Origin: Bacteroidales bacterium
GTDB taxonomy: Bacteria > Bacteroidota > Bacteroidia > Bacteroidales > VadinHA17
Assembly: GCA_027451265.1 (NCBI GenBank)
Contig: DAIDJT010000017.1
Span: 1 to 17,875 of the forward strand
Length of the DNA stretch: 17,875 nt
Direction of reading: 5' to 3'
Part shown: one piece after another, positions 1 to 7,694 of the stretch
How positions within the stretch are numbered: the stretch's first letter is position 1
Layout of the letters: every line of letters starts with the position of its first letter
Made by a program: the position numbers and the translations under genes
Notes under the pieces: model-generated
The model's input: the letters and a program-made list of their open reading frames with translations, nothing else
Told to the model about the DNA's origin: nothing
Databases searched by the model: none

Positions 1-2037
1 GAGGAACATCATGATTATCTTGGAATTGATATAGCTGAACCAGCTGAGGTTGAGAAATGACTCCCGCTTAAGGATCTTCCGGTCCCTGACTATCTCCTCG
101 GCACTCAGGATCAGACCCATGAAGAATGCCGTAATGACGCACATGAACATATATGCCGGAAGGTTTTCATTGTCACTCAGCCTGTAAGCCTGGCCTGAGA
201 CGTTCCTCGTAAAGAATGAAAGCAAAATGGCAAGTAACGGGGCTCCCATAAGGGCGATGAGCATATATTGCCTGTCTGAGATCTTTGAAAGGAGATCTCT
301 TTTGAAAAACAGCAATGCCTGTTTCGTCAGTCCGGGTATTGAATAGTTGCTTCCGGGCAAAGGTTCTTTGACAATCACTCTGTCAGACTCCTTTTTACCT
401 TTCTCCAGCATGAAGTTTTCGGCCCATTCACCCGGAGAGATTCTTCTTACGGGGGTTGGCTTGCCGAACTCATTGACCACCCTGGTCTCTATTATCCGGA
501 GAAGCTGGTCAGTGTCTACATGGCCGCAGGTGATGCACTGATCTTCAAATGGATTGGCAAGGCTGGCCCTTTTTCTGAACCAGACTACAGTCTCTGTGGG
601 ATTACCGTGAAAAACAAGATAACCTCCCTTATCCAGTATCATAATCCGGTCAAACATCTTGTAGATATCTGACCCGGGCTGATGGATGGTGGCAATAACA
701 AGCCTGCCCCTGTATGCCTGTTCCTTCAGCATGTTCATGACAGTCTCGGCATCAACCGATGATAGTCCTGATGTGGGTTCGTCCACAAACAGAATGGTCG
801 GCTCACGAATCAGTTCGAGAGCAATATTCAGTCTTTTGCGCTGGCCGCCACTGATGATCTTGTTGACCGGGCTGCCAACCTTCAGGTTCCTGACGGAGTA
901 CAGGTCCAGGTCAGCGAGTATCCTGTTTACTTCTTCGCATATTCTTTCCTTTCCCAGGGTGTTCAGGCACATCCGGGCATTATAGTAAAGGTTCTGGAAT
1001 ACAGTAAGATCCTCAAACAGCAGATCATCCTGAGGAACGAACCCGATTACACCCCTGAGATGCTCTTTGCCCCCGGGTGTGTTAAGGTCATATCCGTTTA
1101 TGAAGACATTGCCTGAATCTGGCATGGCAATCCCGCTCAGGATATTCAACAGGGTTGATTTGCCCACACCGCTGCCTCCCATAATACCTACCAGCTTCCC
1201 TGACTCTTCATGGACAGACAGCTTCTGAATGCCGTTTTCACTGTCTTTGAATCTGAGGCTGATATCACGGGCATCAAGAGAGATCTTCAGTTTGAAGGAT
1301 TCTCCGACAAAGACCTCTTCCACGTCGTTGTAATAAACCGGGTTGATACCGGCTCCCCTGACAGATGATCCGTGTTCAAATACGTATGTCTGCCCGGTGA
1401 AAATGACCTGTCCGTTGAGGAGAAGGTTTTCCCTGCCTTCATAACGCATCAGGAGGGTGTTGGTAGTGGCAATATTGAGGAACAGGAGCCTGTCCCTCAG
1501 ATTCTCGTTATAAAGGTGTTTAATTCCCTGGCTGTCACCGGCAGTGTCGCTGGTGATCACCAGCAGCTTCTCCTTCCGGAGGCCTCCGTCACCCGGTTTG
1601 AGGATGAATGCCAGCATGTCGCGGTACTCGCTGGTATCCACGTTAAAGGCCGTGGCTACTGTTTCGAGAAATTCCAATTCCCTGCCGGGGGTCCCGGTGC
1701 TGAAGGAGATGAAATCCATCAGCTGAACCAGCACATATATCTTCTGTTTCTGCTGCAGTTCCTCGTTTATCTTCTCACAAATGGCCAGTATCCGCATTGC
1801 CGTAAGTGAAGTCCGTTTCCTGTCACGGATGCTGTCTTTTGATAATACATCAGGGTGGTAAAGTTTAATATATTCGTCGAACATGGTCATATACCTCAAT
1901 ACCTGCTCATTGCTCAGGTGTTTTGCCAGGAAAAGCCTGACAATTTCCCTGCCCCTGCCTGATATCTCAGCATCATCATGGACATCGCTTATCAGCGCGA
2001 ACAGCTGAATCAGAGCCTTCAGAATAGGTTCACTCAT
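1..2037 (-). CDS. ABCG-type ABC transporter ATPase/permease with TerB-like N-terminus (partial)
   Basis: The frame opens with ATG at 2037 and runs through the left edge without a stop, giving 679 residues with the C-terminus missing. Residues 1-145 are helical and resemble a TerB-like domain. A small beta-rich segment follows at about 180-245. An ABC ATPase lies at about 255-480: Walker A GGSGVGKST (287-295), Q-loop FVPQDD, signature SGGQRKR (396-402), Walker B ILFVDEPTSG and H-loop IHQP. Residues 565-679 begin an ABC-2 type membrane domain, with hydrophobic spans near 590-610 and 628-648, as in ABCG/white-type half-transporters. In that family the ATPase precedes the permease on one chain and acts in the inner membrane. 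The substrate cannot be told. It is divergent from the SiaC/phosphatase operon, 203 bp away. The ABC call is certain; the TerB-like call is by appearance only. Confidence 0.93.
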   Translation of the reverse strand, partial: MSEPILKALIQLFALISDVHDDAEISGRGREIVRLFLAKHLSNEQVLRYMTMFDEYIKLYHPDVLSKDSIRDRKRTSLTAMRILAICEKINEELQQKQKIYVLVQLMDFISFSTGTPGRELEFLETVATAFNVDTSEYRDMLAFILKPGDGGLRKEKLLVITSDTAGDSQGIKHLYNENLRDRLLFLNIATTNTLLMRYEGRENLLLNGQVIFTGQTYVFEHGSSVRGAGINPVYYNDVEEVFVGESFKLKISLDARDISLRFKDSENGIQKLSVHEESGKLVGIMGGSGVGKSTLLNILSGIAMPDSGNVFINGYDLNTPGGKEHLRGVIGFVPQDDLLFEDLTVFQNLYYNARMCLNTLGKERICEEVNRILADLDLYSVRNLKVGSPVNKIISGGQRKRLNIALELIREPTILFVDEPTSGLSSVDAETVMNMLKEQAYRGRLVIATIHQPGSDIYKMFDRIMILDKGGYLVFHGNPTETVVWFRKRASLANPFEDQCITCGHVDTDQLLRIIETRVVNEFGKPTPVRRISPGEWAENFMLEKGKKESDRVIVKEPLPGSNYSIPGLTKQALLFFKRDLLSKISDRQYMLIALMGAPLLAILLSFFTRNVSGQAYRLSDNENLPAYMFMCVITAFFMGLILSAEEIVRDRKILKRESFLNLSWFSYINSKIIMMFL

Positions 2038-2110
2038 CCCGGTTGATTTATTTTATAAACCGCCGCTTCTTTTAGTGTGGCTCTCCCCCCTTCAAATCCG
2101 TCCAGAATCT

Positions 2111-2118
2111 TATCTTTG
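2111..2118 (+). promoter_or_regulatory. Candidate -7 element for the SiaC/RyR-phosphatase operon
   Basis: TATCTTTG fits the Bacteroidota -7 consensus TAnnTTTG. It lies in the divergent intergenic region, about 120 bp before the SiaC-like start. No clear TTG -33 element sits about 20 bp upstream, so this is weak. Transcription from here would leave an mRNA leader of about 115 nt containing the short frame at 2152-2223. Confidence 0.35.
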
Positions 2119-2151
2119 TTCAAGATATTCAAGTTACTAATAAAAAAATAC

Positions 2152-2223
2152 ATGAAAGGGGAAATTCAGATTAAACCTGTTGCCATGCCTGGCAAGTCTG
2201 CGGGTCCTGACTTTTTCCTATGA
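2152..2223 (+). CDS. Possible 23-residue leader peptide upstream of the SiaC-like gene
   Basis: ATG at 2152 opens a 23-codon frame ending in TGA at 2221-2223, 17 nt before the SiaC-like start. The AT-rich stretch before it (AATAAAAAAATAC) resembles Bacteroidota translation start regions, and a TAnnTTTG element lies 34 bp upstream. The peptide begins MKGEIQIKP and has no recognised motif. It may be a translated leader or a chance frame in the untranslated region; nothing in the sequence settles which. Confidence 0.22.
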   Translation: MKGEIQIKPVAMPGKSAGPDFFL

Positions 2224-2226
2224 CCT

Positions 2227-2235
2227 AAGGAGGAG
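2227..2235 (+). promoter_or_regulatory. Strong Shine-Dalgarno site
   Basis: AAGGAGGAG ends 5 nt before the ATG at 2241 and is near-perfectly complementary to the 16S rRNA tail. Most other genes here lack any such site, as is usual in Bacteroidota, so it fixes the start of the SiaC-like gene. Confidence 0.7.
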
Positions 2236-2240
2236 CTCCG

Positions 2241-2633
2241 ATGGACAAGCTGATTCTCAGCCCCACAATTTTCACACCCGGTGTCATTCTTGATCACGAG
2301 GAGCATTATCTTGAGATCTCCGGAGAGTCAAGGCCAAATGATGTGCGGGAGTTCTTCGGACCGATCATTCAGTGGATGAATGATTACAGCGAGTCGCTTC
2401 AGAGATCAGGCAACATCAGAAATCCCTTTGTCTCGCATTTTAACTTCAATTACTTCAATTCTGCCTCTGCAAAGTGCATTCTGGATATCTGCAAGATACT
2501 TGCCAGGATAAAGTCAGAGGGCACAGATATCTCAGTGAAATGGTATTATGTCAGGGGTGATGATGACATGATGGAAACCGGCAGGGAGATGGGAATGATT
2601 GTAAACCTGCCCTTCGAACTGGTAGAACTTTAA
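2241..2633 (+). CDS. SiaC-family (DUF1987) regulatory phosphoprotein
   Basis: This 130-residue protein is full length for the DUF1987/SiaC family. Family features seen are the N-terminal TPGVILDHEEHYLEISGES strand-turn, the FFGPIIQWM helix, and the FNFNYFNSASAK motif (67-78) before the helix ILDICKILARI. In Pseudomonas SiaC, known biochemistry places a Thr at the phosphorylated position, controlled by the SiaB kinase and the SiaA PP2C phosphatase; the phosphoprotein acts as a partner switch. Here the equivalent residue appears to be Ser74. It is cytoplasmic, with no signal peptide or membrane segment. The phosphatase gene starts 5 nt after its stop, so the two are almost certainly co-transcribed and functional partners. 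Family call firm; phosphosite assignment inferred. Confidence 0.9.
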   Translation: MDKLILSPTIFTPGVILDHEEHYLEISGESRPNDVREFFGPIIQWMNDYSESLQRSGNIRNPFVSHFNFNYFNSASAKCILDICKILARIKSEGTDISVKWYYVRGDDDMMETGREMGMIVNLPFELVEL

Positions 2634-2638
2634 AATCT

Positions 2639-4471
2639 ATGACTGCAAACGGAGGACCAGCTGACCCGGCCTGGTTCAATGAGCAACTTGCCACATTGGT
2701 CTCGGCCAGCCTTCACAGGCATTTCGCAAGGGTAACCAGGTTATCCGGGGGCATGGCCCCTTTGGGAAAGACCCGGCATGATCACTCAAAACCCGGAAAA
2801 GAGTTCTGGTCAGCCTATTCTGCAGGAATTCCTTCAAAATACAATGCACTGGGCCTCCTTATAAGGCCTTTCGGGGAATTTTGCCGGACGTGCATCATTA
2901 CCGAAGAGGAAATAGATGCTCTTGCATCGATGGATCTTGACAGGTTCGCCGGTAAGTCCGGCGCCACGGAGCAGAGAGATTTCTTTCGCACTCTGAATTA
3001 CCTGATCCCGGCCTGCCTGAAGGAGGCTGGCTGCGAGATAGTGAGAGAGGAGGAGACAGAAGGTGTTACAATCGCACTGGCAGGAAAGATAGCCCGGGCA
3101 ATTCATGCAGCCTATCTGCGTGAAATAAACAGGCAGGCTTCCGGAAAGTCCGGGAGAAAAGTCAAAAGGATTGCAGAGTTTGATGATCTGCCTGACGAGA
3201 TACGTGAATCAAACATAAGCCATGCTCTCCATATACCCACCAAACTGCTTGCCATAGGTTACAGGATACGGCCTGTCAGGAAGGGTTACAAGGCAAAGGT
3301 TCTTCATCTTGACGACGACGAAGTTGAGACTATGGCCAGGGTGGAACATCTCAGGTGGAGCTGGGAGAAGAGGCTCAGCGGCTGGACCTATGGCAGGGCA
3401 AGAGATGAACGTCATAAAAGGCATCCGAACCTGGTGCCTTACGAGGAACTGACCGGGGATGAGAAGGAAAAGGATCGTGAGCTGGTGCGATTGGTGCCCG
3501 GTATACTCCGTGATATAAGATTTGAAGCATACCCGGTCTCATCAGAACATACAGCCAGGCTGGCATATGCCCTTAAACCCCGGAGCAGCATTCATAAGCT
3601 TCTGCTGGGCACAAATGACCTGAGCGCAGAGATAAGCCTCCTGGCCGGGAATTCACCCGGAATCATTGAGAAACTGAAGTCAATTGATGACAGGATAAGG
3701 CTCACGATAAGTGAGGTGGAGGGTAGCTACAACTATGCCAGGTACATACAGGATGCGTTTCTGCCAGGTGACCTTGATATCAGGGAATGTTTCACCGACA
3801 GTTTTGTTCTCTTTGAGCCAAGGGATATTGTGAGCGGTGATTTCTACCTTTTCAGCAGGCAGGAGGGCAGGGTAACATTTGGCCTGGCTGATTGTACCGG
3901 GCATGGCATACCGGCAGCACTGATAAGCACAATCGGTTACGGAATCCTTGACCAGGCAGTGAATATCCTGAAGATTGACGATCCCTCCGAAGCACTTGTC
4001 AATCTATACACCGGCATTCACAGGTTCCTGCGGAAAGATGACCGGGAATCAGGCATATCGGATGATATGACCATTGTGCTGTGCAGGTTTGACCCGGTTT
4101 CACTGAGGCTGTACTATGCCGGTGCCGGCAATGCAATTTATCATGTCACTGACGGAAAGATCTCGGAAAATCTTGCAGGAAGGCTCTCCGGGAGTCAGTT
4201 CCGGAATGGCAGCTATGGCTTTACGACCAGAAATCTTCAGCTGAACACGCATGACATACTGTATATTTGTTCTGACGGGTTTGCAGACCAGCTTGGAGGC
4301 GTTGGTCACCGGCGGTATGGCTGGACCAGGCTTTGTGATTACCTGCTGGAAATAAGCAGGCTCCCCATGGCCGAGCAGGGTGATATGCTGTATGAGGAAC
4401 TTGAACAATGGCGGGGCGAGAAGGATGAAGACCAGACAGACGATATTACCGTCATTGGAATCAGGGTGTGA
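2639..4471 (+). CDS. RyR-domain/SpoIIE-type PP2C serine-threonine phosphatase fusion
   Basis: The protein has 610 residues in three parts. Residues 1-145 are unrecognised. A RyR (ryanodine-receptor type) domain spans about 150-300, with an AIHAAYL helix, a SNISHALHIPTKLLAIGY segment, the hallmark VEHLRWSWEKRLSGWTYG (235-252) and HPNLVPYEEL (262-271). A SpoIIE/PP2C domain spans about 365-610, with metal-binding aspartates in VSGDFY (D401), ADCTGHG (D418), CSDGFAD (D546) and QTDDITVI (D601). All expected acidic residues are present, so it should be an active Mn/Mg phosphatase. No membrane segment is seen. SiaA-type phosphatases normally carry membrane/HAMP sensors; here RyR takes that place, suggesting a soluble-ligand sensor. 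The likely substrate is the SiaC-like protein encoded just upstream. The RyR ligand is unknown. Confidence 0.9.
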   Translation: MTANGGPADPAWFNEQLATLVSASLHRHFARVTRLSGGMAPLGKTRHDHSKPGKEFWSAYSAGIPSKYNALGLLIRPFGEFCRTCIITEEEIDALASMDLDRFAGKSGATEQRDFFRTLNYLIPACLKEAGCEIVREEETEGVTIALAGKIARAIHAAYLREINRQASGKSGRKVKRIAEFDDLPDEIRESNISHALHIPTKLLAIGYRIRPVRKGYKAKVLHLDDDEVETMARVEHLRWSWEKRLSGWTYGRARDERHKRHPNLVPYEELTGDEKEKDRELVRLVPGILRDIRFEAYPVSSEHTARLAYALKPRSSIHKLLLGTNDLSAEISLLAGNSPGIIEKLKSIDDRIRLTISEVEGSYNYARYIQDAFLPGDLDIRECFTDSFVLFEPRDIVSGDFYLFSRQEGRVTFGLADCTGHGIPAALISTIGYGILDQAVNILKIDDPSEALVNLYTGIHRFLRKDDRESGISDDMTIVLCRFDPVSLRLYYAGAGNAIYHVTDGKISENLAGRLSGSQFRNGSYGFTTRNLQLNTHDILYICSDGFADQLGGVGHRRYGWTRLCDYLLEISRLPMAEQGDMLYEELEQWRGEKDEDQTDDITVIGIRV

Positions 4472-4531
4472 CAGTTTTTAGTACGGGCACATAGGTGACC
4501 AAACCGGACATGACTCGCACCATTTACTTTA

Positions 4532-4563
4532 TTTGACATGGCCTGTTTGGTTTCCTAACTTTG
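4532..4563 (+). promoter_or_regulatory. Bacteroidota-type promoter of the first TIR gene
   Basis: A TTTG -33 element (4532-4535) lies 20 nt before TAACTTTG (4556-4563), an exact TAnnTTTG -7 element. Transcription would start near 4568-4570, leaving a leader of only about 12-14 nt with no Shine-Dalgarno site. The same arrangement precedes the second TIR gene. Confidence 0.55.
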
Positions 4564-4581
4564 ATAAAATGAATTTTTTAT

Positions 4582-5151
4582 ATGGCCAGCCTTGTCCCGG
4601 GATATGATTATGACATCTTCATCAGCTACCGGCAGAAAGATAACAGATATGACGGCTGGGTTACTGAATTCGTAGAACATCTGAAAAGTGAGCTGGAAGC
4701 CACTTTCAAGGAAGAGATCACTGTTTACTTCGATCTGAACCCTCATGACGGACTGCTCGATGCGCATGATGTTGATGAATCACTTAAGGAAAAGCTGAAA
4801 TGCCTCATCTTTGTTCCGGTCATATCACGAACCTACTGTGACCCTAAATCATTCGCATGGGAGCATGAGTTCAGGGCCTTCGTGGAGATGGCTTCCAATG
4901 ACAGGTTCGGACTGAAGGTGAAACTCCCTGCCGGGAATGTGGCATCCAGGGTCCTGCCCGTGCAGATCCATGAGCTTAAGGCTGATGACAGGTCTCTCGT
5001 TGAAGAGATCCTGGGAGGATTTCTCAGGCCGATAGAATTTGTTTACTCCGAACCGGGAGTCAACCGCCCGCTTACACCAGGAGATTCGGCGGAAAAGAAT
5101 CTTCATAAAATCAGCTACCGCAACCAGATCAACAAGGTTGCCAATGCGATA
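4582..5151 (+). repeat. Duplicated TIR coding segment, copy 1
   Basis: It encodes residues 1-190, matching 7125-7694. By hand alignment 85 of the first 100 residues are identical, with long near-identical DNA stretches such as around TGTGACCCTAAATCATT. Similarity drops sharply after the YRNQINK motif. Confidence 0.85.
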
Positions 5152-6978
5152 GATGAAGTTATCTCGGGCATTGTCAGGGCCGCGGCGTCATTGCCGGCAG
5201 ACCAGCCAGCCCGAAGCGACTCTCCCCCTCAAATAGCGGCAGACAGGGTCAGCAGATCTGATATTCCCGTTGCCGGGAAGAAAAGGATGGCAATCGCATC
5301 AGGCTCCCTGGTAATTGTCCTTGCACTGATCTCCCTGTATCTTTTCTCAGGAGGAAGTTCTTTGCCTTTCTCCAAACGCGACTGGATACTGATATCGGAT
5401 TTCGAGAACAATACCGGCAATCCTGTTTTTGATAAATCGCTTTACACAGCTTTTTCTATCTCCGCAGGCCAGTCGAGGTATGCCAATGTTTTCACCAGGT
5501 CAAGGATGATCGAGGCGATGTCAAGGATGAAGATGGCAGGCCAGAAAAATATCGATGAGAATACCGGAAGGGAGATTGCCCTCCGTGAAGGGATCGGCCT
5601 TCTGATTGTGCCAGGTATAAGTGAAGCAGGGAACCAGTATGCCATCACGGCAAGAATCATTGAAACGAAAACGGGTAATCCCCTGAAATCAGAGATCCTT
5701 TATGCCAGGACCGAAAAGGAGATTCTACCTGTGATTGACAGATTATGCAGAAGGATCCGCAAGGACCTTGGAGAGTCAAGATACGATATTTCCCTTCAGG
5801 ACAAACCTCTGACAAAGGTGACGACCTCATCCCTTTCAGCCCTGCAACAATATTCGCTGGGCCATGAGAGCCATCTCTTTTCTGATTTCAACAGGGCAAG
5901 GGAGTATTACACGAATGCACTCAGGATCGATACGGGATTCGTGGCAGCAAAAGCATCACTGGGGAATATTTTAATTCAGAAATTCAATGATTCTACCGGG
6001 AAAGAACTCGTGAAACAGGCAGTCAGGGATGCCGGAAACCTGACTGACAGGGAACGATACAGTATTCTTGCTTTTTATGCTGACAATATTGAACATGATT
6101 TCAATAAGGCGGTTGCCAACATGGAAATATTAAAGAGGCTTTATCCGGATGACCCGGTAATTCATAATAATCTCGGATGGTACCATCAGCAGAACGGGCA
6201 GTACGAACAGGCTCTGCCGGAATACAAGCAGGCAGTCAGATTAAATCCTCACATGGCCCTGACATATTCCGGCATTCTCTGGATCTACGGAGAGTACATA
6301 GGCAATGCTGATTCGGTATTTGTCTGGGCAAATAGAATGATCGCAGACAATCCCGATAACGCATGGGCCTGGTACTATATGGGATCAGCATGGTTTTTCC
6401 GTGACAGTATAGCGAAAAGCCTGGAGTGTCATCGAAAGGCCATGGAATTATTGCCGGGTTTTCTGATTAATAACTACCGGCTGGCCCAGATTTACATGGA
6501 TTCGGGGAGATATGACGAAGCAATTAAGGTCCTTGAAGAAATGTTTATCAGGAATCCTGAAGAGTCCGCAGTATATTATAACCTGGGTTGCTGCTATGAA
6601 GCCCTGGGAGACAAGTCTTACGCAAGAGCTTGTTTCCTGAAATTCAGGGAAAGTAATGAACAGAATTGGTTGAAATACTACCCTGCAAATTACGCAACCT
6701 ATACGTCACTTGCCTCTGTTGCTGCCCGCCTTGACGAGATGGAATTATCGCGCCAGCTGCTGAAGAAAGCAGTTGAACTTGATTCTGCACAATATTTTTC
6801 CTTTGCAGAAGTGCTGTGCGTCCAGGGTGAAATCGAAGAAGCCATTGATAATATTGAACTTGCCCTTGAACATGGATACAGGAGTCTTTATGGATTAACA
6901 GCCAATCCTGACCTGGCAGCACTGCGGTACGATATCCGTCTTAAAAACCTGCTCGATAAATATTTCAGACCTGATTGA
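4582..6978 (+). CDS. TIR-transmembrane-TolB-like-TPR protein, copy 1
   Basis: The protein has 798 residues. A TIR domain lies at 8-195, with YDIFISYRQ (10-18), a VYFD strand, LKCLIFVPVISRTY (72-85) and SFAWEHEF (90-97). E96 aligns with the TIR catalytic glutamate (SxWCxxE pattern), so NAD cleavage is possible but unproven. A basic stretch (KKR, 233-235) precedes one membrane helix (about 236-256). Residues 265-400 resemble a TolB-N/FlgO-like domain. TPR repeats fill about 415-790, for example HNNLGWYHQQNGQYEQALPEYKQAV cut at 528-552 and the repeat at 632-660. Positive-inside logic puts TIR in the cytoplasm and the TolB/TPR part in the periplasm. It has its own promoter 110 bp after the phosphatase gene. 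Start ATG 4582 is set by the paralogue's matching MASL start. Confidence 0.9.
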   Translation: MASLVPGYDYDIFISYRQKDNRYDGWVTEFVEHLKSELEATFKEEITVYFDLNPHDGLLDAHDVDESLKEKLKCLIFVPVISRTYCDPKSFAWEHEFRAFVEMASNDRFGLKVKLPAGNVASRVLPVQIHELKADDRSLVEEILGGFLRPIEFVYSEPGVNRPLTPGDSAEKNLHKISYRNQINKVANAIDEVISGIVRAAASLPADQPARSDSPPQIAADRVSRSDIPVAGKKRMAIASGSLVIVLALISLYLFSGGSSLPFSKRDWILISDFENNTGNPVFDKSLYTAFSISAGQSRYANVFTRSRMIEAMSRMKMAGQKNIDENTGREIALREGIGLLIVPGISEAGNQYAITARIIETKTGNPLKSEILYARTEKEILPVIDRLCRRIRKDLGESRYDISLQDKPLTKVTTSSLSALQQYSLGHESHLFSDFNRAREYYTNALRIDTGFVAAKASLGNILIQKFNDSTGKELVKQAVRDAGNLTDRERYSILAFYADNIEHDFNKAVANMEILKRLYPDDPVIHNNLGWYHQQNGQYEQALPEYKQAVRLNPHMALTYSGILWIYGEYIGNADSVFVWANRMIADNPDNAWAWYYMGSAWFFRDSIAKSLECHRKAMELLPGFLINNYRLAQIYMDSGRYDEAIKVLEEMFIRNPEESAVYYNLGCCYEALGDKSYARACFLKFRESNEQNWLKYYPANYATYTSLASVAARLDEMELSRQLLKKAVELDSAQYFSFAEVLCVQGEIEEAIDNIELALEHGYRSLYGLTANPDLAALRYDIRLKNLLDKYFRPD

Positions 6979-7073
6979 CTGCTTCATGGCAGGAGCATGT
7001 CACGTTAAGATTCTATAGCATTGGCGATAGCCGGGTTGAAAATATCCTTAGATGAACCGGAACGGATGAATAA

Positions 7074-7106
7074 TTTTGGTTTGCCTTGCGCACTTTCGTA
7101 ACTTTA
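7074..7106 (+). promoter_or_regulatory. Bacteroidota-type promoter of the second TIR gene
   Basis: TTTTG (7074-7078) lies 20 nt before TAACTTTA (7099-7106), one base off TAnnTTTG. Spacing and -7 sequence match the promoter of the first TIR gene, and TAACTTTRATAAA-like sequence is shared. The overlapping TAATTTTG (7071-7078) also fits the -7 consensus, but has no -33 partner at the right distance. Confidence 0.5.
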
Positions 7107-7124
7107 TAAAGTTGGACGGATAAC

Positions 7125-7694
7125 ATGGCCTCACTTATAGCGGGATACGAGTATGATATCTTTATCAGCTACCGCCAGAATGATAACAGGCACGATGGAT
7201 GGGTTACCCGTTTTGTAGACCATCTTAAGGCTGAACTTGAAGCCACTTTCAAGGAAGATGTCACCGTTTACTTTGATATGAACCCGCATGACGGACTTCT
7301 TGATACATATGACGTTGACGCTTCACTGAAGGAAAAGCTGAAATGCCTGATCTTTATTCCTGTCATTTCCCGTACCTATTGTGACCCTAAATCATTTGCA
7401 TGGGAACATGAGTTCAGGGCCTTTTTCAAATCAGCCGGGGCCGACAGGTTCGGGCTGAAGGTCACCCTGCACAGCGGCAACGTGGCAAGCCGTATATTGC
7501 CCGTGCGGATACATGAGCTGGATGATGAAGACAACAAGCTGATTGAGAACGAAACAGGAGGCTTACTCAGGTCTGTCGATTTTGTCTACAGGGAACCCGG
7601 AGTCAACAGGCCCCTCACCCCCGATGATGATGAACACAGGAACCTGTCGGGTACCAGGTACCGTAATCAGATCAACAAGACAGCCAATGCTGTC
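7125..7694 (+). repeat. Duplicated TIR coding segment, copy 2
   Basis: It encodes residues 1-190 of the second TIR protein and is the counterpart of 4582-5151 in the same orientation, about 2.5 kb downstream. The two copies bracket the first paralogue's TPR part, so recombination between them could delete or amplify one gene. Confidence 0.85.

Noticed and set aside
1372..1809. 145-codon plus-strand open frame
   Set aside because: It lies wholly inside the ABC transporter gene on the other strand, whose motifs are intact. The translated product looks like an antisense shadow.
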